Source of the DNA: Saksenaea vasiformis B4078
Taxonomy: Eukaryota; Mucoromycota; Mucoromycetes; Mucorales; Saksenaeaceae
Direction of reading: 5' to 3'
NCBI GenBank assembly: GCA_000697055.1
Contig: JNDT01002360.1
Location: 124,001 to 188,000 of the forward strand
DNA length: 64,000 nucleotides
A program made the translations under genes and the position numbers. This document shows, piece by piece, positions 47,219-56,295 of the stretch (position 1 is the stretch's first letter; each line of letters starts with the position of its first letter). The notes beneath the pieces were generated by a model. That model had not been told where the DNA came from, made no database searches, and was given only the letters and a program-made list of their open reading frames with translations.

Positions 47219-47351
47219 CTGCTGCAGGACATTCCATTATAGGACATCGCACTACGGGACACTCCATTGTAACCGAATTAACCATTAGGTACTACACTCC
47301 ATCCTTTTTGAACATGTTTGGGAGACTGGTGTGTCCCGAATTGGAGTGTCT
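47219..47351. repeat. GGGACACTCC-family repeat cluster, copy C with inverted module
   Basis: Three modules in a row, GCAGGACATTCCATT, ATAGGACATCGCACT and ACGGGACACTCCATT (47225-47270), followed at 47333-47351 by the reverse-complement form GTCCCGAATTGGAGTGTC. Module spacing is about 16 bp, so this is a short degenerate tandem array with an inverted end. Confidence 0.65.
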
Positions 47352-48086
47352 CTAGTAATTAGCGAATTTCAAACACGCCGCCGCCGATTATTATTATTAT
47401 ACATAGAAGGAGGCGACAGACGACTCTGACGACCGGGCAGATCGCGATAAACACGAATTGATCATTGGGAGGTCTGTGTCTCTGTAGCAGGCACCAGTCG
47501 TCCCTGTTCTAAAATCAGAAGACACTAAGAAGAGCCTCTTCTGTTTTGTTCTACGGCCAAGCGTGACACGTTCTGGCGGGAAAACAGCCATTAGCTCTCG
47601 GACGTGATCCGCTGGAAGAAAACTGTCTGGCCTATGGTGATCAATAAATAGCTCATCTGACAAAGAGAACTATCTGGATTTTCTCTACAAGGATGTTTGT
47701 CTTTTGAATGTTTTTGTGCCAGGAATGCAGGCTAGCTGAACAAGGACACCTTTGGGGAAAAAAAAGAAAAAAGGAAAAAAAAGGAAGGGTCAAACACCCG
47801 CACGGTCTTCCATGCAAGGCAATGGTTTGAGTTGGTCCAATCACGATGTCTCTGATGGTAAGACTCGTTGGATAAGCTGGACTATGGTAAATGGTACAGG
47901 GATTTCTCTGGATTCTGTAGTGCGGCATAGCATTCCAAATAGCGTCTTGAATTGAATCTCACATGAATAAAATTGACTAAGAAGCATGAAAGATGTCTGT
48001 GAGCCGTTCTAGCGAGGCAGCTTGCTAAAATTGCAAAACCGGGGCAGTTCTCGCACAAAGGTTCAGGTTTAGGTCGTAAATTATAG
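47352..48086. other. Repeat-rich interval left of the Fanzor element
   Basis: Contains a minus-strand open frame at 47397-47663 (MSDELFIDHHRPDSFLPADH, VRELMAVFPPERVTLG) that looks protein-like and ends abruptly, possibly a transposon-protein remnant. A second, lower-quality frame lies at 47653-47928. An ATT/TTA run lies at 47386-47400 and AG-rich runs near 47757-47790. No functional gene is supported. Confidence 0.35.
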
Positions 48087-48716
48087 TGTTTCCCAAAATG
48101 AATGTCGCAAAGGAAAGAAAAAAAAATTTACGCTCACCTGTTCCAATCGAAGTTCTCGACTTCCTATTTTTTTTTCTTGTGGCAATACTTACGACATTGT
48201 TCAAATGTCGCGAGCTTCTGTTGCTCGGATTATTCGATTTTCAGTCTTCGCAGAGAGGGCATGTAGATGTGAGTCGGTGAATGCCTCTTCGACGTTGACC
48301 ACAATCAAGCGTCCATGAGACTCAGCGCTTTTCAGTATGGTAGGCGATCATTGCCATCCAACGCTGGTGTATTACCGAATGCAGATAACATTTTGATTCA
48401 GACATTGGACAACATCACTTTCCTCAATTACGTGGGGAAATGGGTGGTGGCGGATGTTTGTAATATGTTTGCTCTCATCAACTGCTTTGACTGATGCAAA
48501 CCTGTCTCATGGAGCCAATAAAGTTTAGCCTAATGCAGGGACGACAAAGTAGTATGATTCTAGCTAAAACCATGTTTACGCTTTTTAAATGATGATAATA
48601 ATTTATGATAACGATTTTAAGCAGGAGCATCCGCCCACTTGGCAATTCTACGATACCAGATCGAAGTGTGAATTTGTTACTCGTTGAAAACAGGTGTGAG
48701 AAAGCTTTTCTTATTT

Positions 48717-48861
48717 CACTACGGGAAACCCGGTTCGTGATTGACTACTTCTCCTTGAGTAAAAGAATAGTCCACCAGGAATTAGTGTGGTACAGGTTGC
48801 TGGTGGACTATTCTTTTACTCAAGGAGAAGTAGTCAATCACGAACCGGGCTTCCCATAGTG
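48717..48861. repeat. Long near-perfect hairpin (62-nt arms, 21-nt loop)
   Basis: Left arm 48717-48778 and right arm 48800-48861 are reverse complements with two mismatches; loop 48779-48799. The arms contain CGTGATTGACTACTTCTCC and, on the other side, GGAGAAGTAGTCAATCACG. The arm sequence was not seen elsewhere in the window. It lies about 105 bp upstream of the Fanzor-derived ATG. It could be a tiny fold-back transposon, a palindromic insertion, or a transcribed hairpin. Confidence 0.92.
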
Positions 48862-48965
48862 TATATCACTCTATCCTTTCTGATTTATCACTCCATTCTT
48901 TTCTTATATACCACTTCATTCTTTTCTCTTTTCACTCTCATGTTCTTTCTTTCCTAACAATACTG

Positions 48966-49531
48966 ATGTCCAGAACCGTGCGTGAATTCATAAGAAGAAA
49001 GAAATTAGAAAAGCAAAGACGGCTACTTGAAGAAGCTGAAAATGCAACAACTGATGATGAACAGTCTCGTAAGTTTTTTTTTGGCTTTGCTTGAAGTCGT
49101 GCATCTGACCTGTATTCTTTCAAGCTCCCAAACGGAAGAAGCAAGTGAAAGGTCGACAGACTAGGAGACGGCAAATTTGGAAGAAGCCCCATGGCCAAGC
49201 CAGGACTCTCAGAAAGTTGCTGAAGAGAGCCGAGTTCCATGGACGTTTGCTTACGGTCAATGTCGGGGAAGGATTCACCAGCCAGGTCTGTAGTACGTGC
49301 GGTCATCAAGGCATGGAAAATGTAGAGATCGACGATTCGAAATTGCATAACGTAGTAGTCTGTAACAACTGCTCACGTATTTGGCAAGGAGATATCAACG
49401 CCGGTCGAAACATTCACGCCTTGGCAATGCTGTCCATTCTTGCCGACCATACGCCAGACTCACGTCCACGTGTCCTGTCTGTGAACGTCGAAGATCAAAT
49501 AATCCGAGCAACAGAAGCTCGCGACGATTAG
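48966..49531 (+). CDS. Truncated Fanzor (eukaryotic TnpB-like) protein, spliced mini-gene
   Basis: Two exons (48966-49068, 49125-49531) join in phase across a GTAAGT...CAAG intron to 169 residues. Exon 1 encodes a charged helix (MSRTVREFIRRKKLEKQRRL, LEEAENATTDDEQS). Exon 2 encodes a basic stretch (PKRKKQVKGRQTRRRQIWKK), LRKLLKRAEFHGRLLTVNVG and the TnpB/Fanzor C-terminus: target-nucleic-acid-binding zinc finger TSQVCSTCGHQGMENVEIDD with VVVCNNCSRIWQGDINAGRN. The Asp of GDINAGRN corresponds to the RuvC-III Asp (family RDxNAxRN; Arg is Gly here). RuvC-I and RuvC-II and the whole N-terminal guide-RNA lobe are missing, so it cannot be a nuclease by itself. It may be a dead fragment with a chance splice, or a domesticated zinc-finger domain; the clean frame favours neither decisively. 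Confidence 0.68.
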
Positions 49532-49631
49532 ACTATGTCGTAAGTATAGCAAAATATCGATTTCCATTTTTGGTAGTTCGCTAACGACATTTTTTTTCTT
49601 TCCATTTGCGACATTCATTTTTGGAAAAACA

Positions 49632-50143
49632 GTACAACGGATTAGAGCATTGAGCCACACAATGGGAGATTTTAAGCAAGCCTATCAGTCAAATTAGTAA
49701 TTCTCGGCATTGAAAGAAGAATAAGCTGGATAGCGTTAGCGAAACGAACAAACATAAAAAAAAAAGAAAAGAGAAGAAAAGCGGGCCAAGCTTGATATGG
49801 AAAAAGGCACATGACTTCATGAATTCATATCCTAACCGTTTTCAACATACGAAATTGGGATGCAAACGTTGCACAGGAATTCAAAAACCTTGCAGCATGA
49901 CGATGTGGTTCCACGATAGAGTCTGTTCGCCAAATCTGAGAAGGAATAGGAAAGGACCCTTCCTAGGGCCCAATGAGCAAGACGACTAGTAAAAATCTTT
50001 GTTGTAAAAAGATGTAATTTGTACTTATTAAAAGAGAGAGAGAGAGAAAGAAAATATGAAGAGAACAGGATTCAAACCATACACTAAGCGAAGCTGTCTT
50101 CCTTTGCTATTTTTTTAGGGACGTCGTCTATGGTGTTGTCCTA
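49632..50143. other. Intergenic right of the Fanzor element
   Basis: No firm gene. A 65-codon frame at 49792-49989 (CKRCTGIQKPC, FHDRVCSPNLRRNRKGPFLG) is Cys-rich and may be a further transposon scrap. A GA-rich run lies at 50032-50052, and the 3' side of the septin gene follows. Confidence 0.4.
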
Positions 50144-51934
50144 CTACTTATTGAATGAGAAACCTTTCTTCTTCACCTTCTCTGGTGTAATAGGTCTTCC
50201 TGATTCCAAGCGACGTCTCTTTTCTTCCAGCTCCATACGTTGTTTCTCGAGTGCTTCCTTCATTTCTTTGTGGCGAGCATATAACTAAAGGTTGCGGGTT
50301 AAAGTCGGTCAATGTTCACAAAGTGATGTAGCAAGTAATTTTTGTACCTCTTCCTCGGATTGTTTCAACTTAGCTTCCTTTTCTTGCACCTTGGCCTGGA
50401 ATACGGCTCTCATCTCTGCTTCCATCTTGGCCAATTTCTGTTCATGCGCGATGCGCTCTTCCTCCATCTTCTGCACGGGGCTAAAAAAAAAAAAGTAGGG
50501 GGGTTGAGCAGATCAAGGACAAGAAAAACTCTATTTTTTTTTCTTTTTTGTAACCTACTTGACTTCCTTGAAGACGGAAGGATCCTGCTGGATACCCATT
50601 GCAGTCAGCTTCTCTGTGCGGTAGTTTTCGTAAAGAACATCATTCGTGTATTCCTTCAGTTCTTCCATATGGGTGCTGCATAAGAGGAAGATGATGATCA
50701 ATTAGTTTGGATCGTACAAATGATTCAGGGAATCTTACCGGATCAGCATCTGTCGCAACTTGACGAAATCGCAATGGTCCTCATTGTCGACTTCAATAAC
50801 GCCCCAGGGGTATTTTCTGCCGCGTACACGACGACCACCTTCGACCTCGAATTCCTTATCCGAGCCTACGACGGCAAATGGAATTTTGGACATGATCTCA
50901 CGATTTTCGGCGATTGTTTCTTTATCATCGTACTCGTACACAGGAGCCTGATAGATCTGGATTTTATGATAGTTGATATCAGCGAGAATACGCTGCTTAA
51001 ATGCAGCGACTTCTTCTTCCGTCAGTGTATCAGCCTTTGCAATGACGGGGATAAGATTAACACGCGTATGCAAACGACGCATGAACTCGATATCAAGCGG
51101 TTTTAAACTAAATCAGGAATATATTAGTTAAAAAAAAGTCTGTATTTTTTTTGTAACAAAGACAAAACTTACGCATGACCAGTGGGGGCGATGAAGTACA
51201 GGCACGCATGAATACGGTTATCAACCATCCTGCGTCGATTCACACGGTTTTCTTGTTCGAGATAGGTATCATAGCGTGACTCGATGTTGTCAAGAATAGG
51301 TTTCCAACTGGATCAAAAGAAGAAGGGTAAGTTATCAACCCCTAGTCAGCACGTGCAAACCAAAAAAAAAAAAAAGAAAAGAAAAGAACGTACCTCTCTT
51401 CGTTGTTCACAAAATCACCAAAGCCGGGTGTATCGACCACAGTTAATCTGAGTTTTACGCCATTCTCTTCGATGTCAGAAGTAATGGATTGAATTTCGAC
51501 TGTTTGAGGGGTTTCATGCGTTAATTCGACATTCTCCTTCGGAGGATAAAGTTGGGTGTTGAACAGGGTATTAACCAACGTCGATTTACCCAGACCGGAT
51601 TCACCTTTTTTTTGTTTAAAAAAAAAAAAAAGAACCATGTTATTTTTTTAAAAAGACAAGTTCACTTTCAACCCCCTGCGTACCAACAACCATGGCAGTA
51701 AATTGGAAGCCTTTTTTAACGGATTTACGATGGACTTGATTAGGTAGATTAGCAAAGCCTACATAGCCTTGAAGTTTCTTGCGTACGACCGTGATCTATA
51801 GTATATTAAAGGCTTGAAATAATAAAGAACAACGAGATGCTTACGCCGGATGACGCGCTATTAGCTTGGTCTAAGAGTAATGGAAATGAATGCTAGTTGC
51901 AGGATTGAGGAAACTTTTTAATCTTACCGTTCAT
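50144..51934 (-). CDS. CDC3: Septin, Cdc3/AspB class
   Basis: Nine exons (51934-51928, 51870-51845, 51795-51684, 51604-51394, 51307-51173, 51107-50739, 50675-50559, 50480-50348, 50284-50144) encode 416 residues. Septins are filament-forming GTPases at septa and polarity sites. Polybasic [12 protein letters not shown] start, then [21 protein letters not shown]-loop [16 protein letters not shown] (from about residue 49), G3 VDTPGFGD, G4 [10 protein letters not shown], septin unique element ([33 protein letters not shown]), and a C-terminal coiled coil ([40 protein letters not shown]). The FANLPNQ..RKS..KGF wording points to the Cdc3/AspB group. The start codon sits on a 7-nt exon (ATGAACG), and exon 2 is only 26 nt. 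The gene symbol is by class, not by proven orthology. Confidence 0.94.
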
Positions 51935-52404
51935 AGTCGCTTCTATTTTTTTTATACTCTAATGGAATCAAAAGGAAGAATTATAAGAGAAGCAAGAAGA
52001 ATATGTGTTCAAAGTAAAGAAGGAGACGAATTTGAAATGCGTGCAAAAGAGAAGGGACAGGTGGTAGGCAAGGGGAGTTTGAGTGTCTCCTTGCAGGTTT
52101 AAAAAAAAAAAAAGAGGGGCTGACAAAAAAGAGAGAGAGCAAAGTGAGGAGACAGGTACAGTTAGGTGAGATTTCTGTACGACATTACCTTATTTCCTCT
52201 TTTCTTCTTTTTTTACATTGTAATCAATCCAACTAACCGTCATTTAACCATTTTCTCTTCTTTTCCTTCTTTTATGATCTCAAAGTTCCATAACTATTTA
52301 TTCTTGTAACTTAGTATGTGCACAATGATGTCGACTGACACGTATCTACCCAATAGAGCAGTACCATTTCGGGTAACTTGCGTTTTTGATCTGATCTCCG
52401 ACAG
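51935..52404. promoter_or_regulatory. Divergent upstream region of septin and the small gene at 52405
   Basis: 470 bp between divergent starts. It contains purine-rich (GAGAGAG, AAAAAGAGG) and pyrimidine-rich (CTTTTCTTCTTTTTT) tracts that are typical of promoters in this window. No specific sites were assigned. Confidence 0.4.
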
Positions 52405-52782
52405 ATGGGTTCAGATCAAAAAAGAAAAAGAGAAACGGGCTGTTGTTCTTTTTCTTCCTTACTTTTTTCTACTTCCTCTTTCTTTTCTTCAATGACATCT
52501 ACTACTACACAAAAACGATGTTCAATTTATGACTCTCTTCCAACATTGGAATCTTGGTATTGTGATGAAAAACAGCAACAACAAGTCGAAACAATGAAAC
52601 GAAAGAAACGATCTTGCAATCCAAATCGAAATGTCGCCTTTTCTGTCAATCCACCTTCTATCTATTACTTGGATCAAGAAAAAGAAGAAGACATTAAAGA
52701 ATGTCAAAAAGTATTAATGGAATCAAGAGGAGGTAAACATTCTTTTTTTAAAAAAAAAAGAGGCACATACTCATATTTTTGA
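52405..52782 (+). CDS. Small hypothetical protein, Ser/Lys-rich
   Basis: Open frame of 125 codons with an ATG start, no stop until 52782. It has a Ser/Phe-rich start (CCSFSSLLFSTSSFFSS), a central CSIYDSLPTLESWYCDEKQQ, a basic patch (MKRKKRSCNPNR) and NVAFSVNPPSIYYLDQEKEE. The 'aromatic-x-x-x-PP-x-hYY-h-D' stretch looks like a conserved short motif. The frame after GGKHSFFKKKR is low complexity and could instead be an intron starting at GGTAAA (52731), in which case a further exon would follow. Not recognised. Divergent from the septin gene. Confidence 0.5.
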   Translation: MGSDQKRKRETGCCSFSSLLFSTSSFFSSMTSTTTQKRCSIYDSLPTLESWYCDEKQQQQVETMKRKKRSCNPNRNVAFSVNPPSIYYLDQEKEEDIKECQKVLMESRGGKHSFFKKKRGTYSYF

Positions 52783-53062
52783 AAATAGTAAGAAGTTTTC
52801 TTTATCATTGTGCAAAGAAGTTCACAAGACGTCATACCACTTCTACTTCTCGAAATGTTGTCTCTTCCTATTAATCCTCTTACTTACTTACTTACTATTT
52901 ATCTGCTTAATTTTCCTGATCTATTGATCCTAATCTTTTTTTTGCTACATGATTACCCTTATCGTGTTTGTATTATTCCCTTGACAAAAAAAAAAAAAAA
53001 GTAACCATAATAATGTTTTTTCCCGAAATCAATCGATGTAACCATCGGTGGCTCGGTCACAT

Positions 53063-54409
53063 TTATTTTTGTCGCCTGCGTTTACTACGTCTTGTCGTAC
53101 CATCTTCGTTATCGGGTGCGATAACGGGTTTTTCCTGGGATATTGTCTCGATCCCTTGATCTTTTTCAAACCTTTGCTCGAATGACCTTAGATCTGCTGT
53201 AAAAAGCACCTGTGATTTGCCATGTTTAGGAAATTTATGTTTCATTTTAAAACACATGCAACCTACCGAATGGGCCCAGCCACTGAATGGACCAAACAGC
53301 GTACGAAAGTGGTCACCGACTTCCCCATACAACTTGGTCGTCAACGTCTTTGTCTTCTGTTTCTTGCTGAAACCATAGTCACGAAGGGCGATTTGCCATA
53401 CATGCGTATCGACAGGAATCGCTTCCGAATGATCTAAAGACATGAGGCACTTTTTTTTTTGGTTGTGGCGGTGAATGATGCCGTGCGTGTGTCACCTTAC
53501 CACACAGTCTGCCACTTTTGGTCCTACACCAGGCAATTCGAGTAGCGCCTCTTTCGCTTCGTTGTACGACATATCACGCAGACCTGACAACCACGCCTGC
53601 TTCTGATCTCGTGCTAAAATTTTCTGCGCTGTTTGAGCGATGTATTTTGCACGATAGCCAAACCCAAGGGCTCTCAATTTTTCCTCCACCCCTTCTTGCG
53701 CCAGCGCCTCGAGATGAGGAAATTCATAAAAATCAACATCATCCAAGGTGACCACCTTTGTACCATAATGGATGCAGAGCTTATGCACCTAATTCTCCGT
53801 AATCTTCCGTTAGGAACAAATAGCCAGGTGATCTTATACATTTTACCATTTGGGTTATACGTGCAATATTGTTGTTACTGGAACAAATGAAAGAAACCAA
53901 ATTTTCCCAAGGATCCTGACGCAGAATTCGGATACCTTGGACACAACCGGCTTTTTTCTCAAAATTGGCATCAAGCCGAGACCACCGTTCATAACACGCT
54001 GCCAACGACACCTTATCCAACTGAAAGTAATCTCGAAGCGTGAGCGCCATGTCTCGAGCGAGCTCTTCATTGCCCTCATCGCTATCAGGTATGCCGTAAA
54101 GAACAGTAGAGGCTGAATAGTAGTAATAGTAGTAGTCGATCAATCGTCATGTCAGTAGGATCCTTTTTTTTTCAAACATACGAGTTTCCTTCAATACATA
54201 GAGACGCCCTTTCAAGACACAAGCCCTGTCCCCTTTCTTGTTAGCATGGACATGTACAACCTCATGATCCCGACTGACCATCGTTCTTTCTCAGGTCTCC
54301 ATCGGAAACTCTGTCCACAACGTAACGTGTCCAGCCGAAGTTCCTTTGGGGAGACTTTCAGATCTTTCCAAACGAAATTGCTTGAACGAATACATAAAGA
54401 TCGTTGCAT
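53063..54409 (-). CDS. OGG1: 8-oxoguanine DNA glycosylase/AP lyase
   Basis: Base-excision repair enzyme that removes 8-oxoguanine opposite C. Six exons (54409-54279, 54225-54182, 54112-53847, 53788-53501, 53449-53267, 53209-53063) encode 352 residues. Family blocks: [76 protein letters not shown], the helix-hairpin-helix [15 protein letters not shown] with the catalytic Lys (about 238), and [15 protein letters not shown] with the catalytic Asp (about 257). The tail is basic ([11 protein letters not shown]), a possible nuclear signal. The N-terminus [14 protein letters not shown] is Arg-containing and could be a mitochondrial presequence. Exon 1 ends within the Trp of WACVL using donor GTCAGT; exon 2 is only 44 nt. 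The start could lie further upstream, as no in-frame stop closes immediately before 54409. Confidence 0.94.
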
Positions 54410-56295
54410 TAGACAGAGAGGAGACAACAGACGGACCTGTCTGACGAGAAATAAGCCAATTGCGTTTCCGCAAAATCTTTGAAATCCCCTAGCTTCACCG
54501 ATTGATTGAATAACTAGTTCTGTAAATGCAGGGAAACAGTGCGATCGCTTTGTTTTCCTGACTTGTTCCAAACGCATGAATCCTCGAGTGGATGCACTAT
54601 AACGATTGTTACAATTACTGGGACCTATATCCATCATGGACTGTCCTTGGTGATTCTCTATGAAACGCGCTCGATCCCTTGGATGGATCTTCTTCCGTAT
54701 CCAGAACGTGCAGCGAAATATTTTACGTTCGTCCTATTGTTATTTGTCTTTATCCACATCCGATAAAGATCGACAAATCTTGGCATTCAATGCAGACCGC
54801 ATCCGACAGACATCACCCATGATGACTCAATTTATTGCTACTATTGCATTACTACTGTTGTCATTAGCTGCATGCTGATGGTAAACGGCACCAACTTCAA
54901 TAATTCACTCCAACGAATCATCGCGCTATCGAAATGTTAACACAAGCTTGAAGTTTGGATCAAATGTTCGTGTTTACTTTGTTTAGGGCATTACACACGT
55001 TCTTTTTTCTCGCAACCACTTCCTAATGGAGATACTTCCCGGATTCTGATATGCGACTCCTCTGATCCACTAAAATGACGATGAAACTTCTGCTTATACC
55101 ATGTTCGCGTCACCTGCAAATAGATGTCTTCACACAGGTGATCAATCAATGAACACAAAATAAATAACTCTTCCCTTTAAGCAGAACCCAAAACACCCGA
55201 ACTCACGAACTCTCAGGACCACAAGAAACAATCATTCAAGCGTGTAAAGTTAATTGCGTTTACTCTGGACGAGAGAAAGTAGTGTATCCCACATTCACAT
55301 TTTTTAACTAACAACTCGTTTTGAACAGGATGCAGAAATGGATAAATAACTTTTTCTGTAACCAGCTAGCTGATGCAAGGAAACTAACATTTTCTTTTAA
55401 GAAGCCTATGTTCACACATCGTGGGAAAGAGATTGGCGGTATTCTCCATAAGCATAAACTGAGCTTGCTTCCTACGAACTGCATACCATCATCTCGCGGA
55501 TCCAGGTTTATATCCGTACAACGATAATTCATGTGAGCTTTTCATTCTCTATCATTAGAGATAACATCAGCTTGTCTCATTATCCCTTTTACAGGAATGG
55601 CAAACACAGGATCACATCTTTCTTGACTTTGACGTTGTCTGTGGGGTATACATTTGATTGTTTTAAAGACGTCATGTTATAGCCATGCACGGTGTCCAAT
55701 TTTCCTGTATGTACTGGCATTAGTATTTACGTTTGCAGCTTCACATAGTCATGTTCTTACAAGTCAGGTGGGATTCTTATGTGCACATCTATGGAAGTTT
55801 GTAGATTTTCAGGAACAAAGCTGCCTTTTTTTTCTTCGTCTCTGTCCCTTCACATTCTATCCGGTAAGAGCCTTCATTGGACGTATCCAAGATTGCTCAT
55901 GTTCCATAATTCAGATTGCTGGACGCCGTAAACCGCGCATCCCACTCCCACTAGATGATGCAGGGTACGTAAACATCAATCAAACAATAAGCAAGCATTA
56001 TTCCCATTTGCTAATGATGCATGATTTTTCATGTCGTTCGAATACACCTTGCGCCGAGGTTGGACCAAGATGATGATGCAAGTGAATGCATCCACTGAGA
56101 CGTATCCGATTCTTCTTCCTTAACGGAAAATTTGCCACTTCATGAAGCAACCATTTTATTTAGGGACCGGTTCAACAAACAGTACTGACTGAATCATTTT
56201 GCACAAAAAAAAAGGAAAGAAATTGTGGTCTTTGATGATTCTTGTGTCCTGTAGGTGCAATGTATGAACTACACGCACGTTGACCTGATTTCCGT
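54410..56295. other. Intergenic, no recognised gene
   Basis: 1.9 kb including the OGG1 promoter and the 3' side of the glucosidase I gene. A 139-codon plus-strand frame at 55654-56073 has a hydrophobic stretch (CPIFLYVLALVFTFAA) but no recognised family and no clear start context. Other frames are short. Nothing else is supported. Confidence 0.45.

Larger units (their letters stand above)
48087..49631. mobile_element. Fanzor-derived element with inverted-repeat ends
   Basis: The left end (48087-48290) is an inverted, diverged copy of the right end (about 49440-49631). The outermost bases match well: TGTTTCCCAAAATGAATGTC at left against the reverse complement TGTTTTTCCAAAAATGAATG at right. 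Matching continues through a poly-A/T tract and ACTTACGACAT, into the last Fanzor codons (GCGAGCTTCTGTTGCTCGGA at left). The right end belongs to the Fanzor-derived gene 48966-49531. The left is the tail of a second, oppositely oriented copy whose readable end is HALSAKTENRIIRATEARD, versus RVLSVNVEDQIIRATEARDD. The interior also holds a long hairpin. Total length is about 1.5 kb. Boundaries come from loss of inverted similarity; no target-site duplication was confirmed. Confidence 0.6.

Noticed and set aside
47397..47663. Minus-strand frame as part of the left Fanzor copy
   Set aside because: The left Fanzor fragment reads toward 48087 on the minus strand, so this frame lies beyond its 3' end. 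It cannot be its upstream part and no RuvC motif is visible in it.
48087..49631. Idea that the central hairpin and the outer inverted repeat are one large palindrome
   Set aside because: Their symmetry axes differ by about 70 bp and the sequences between them do not pair.
55654..56073. 139-codon plus-strand frame with a hydrophobic segment
   Set aside because: No recognisable family. It lies in the intergenic region 3' of glucosidase I, and upstream and downstream sequence shows no further exons.
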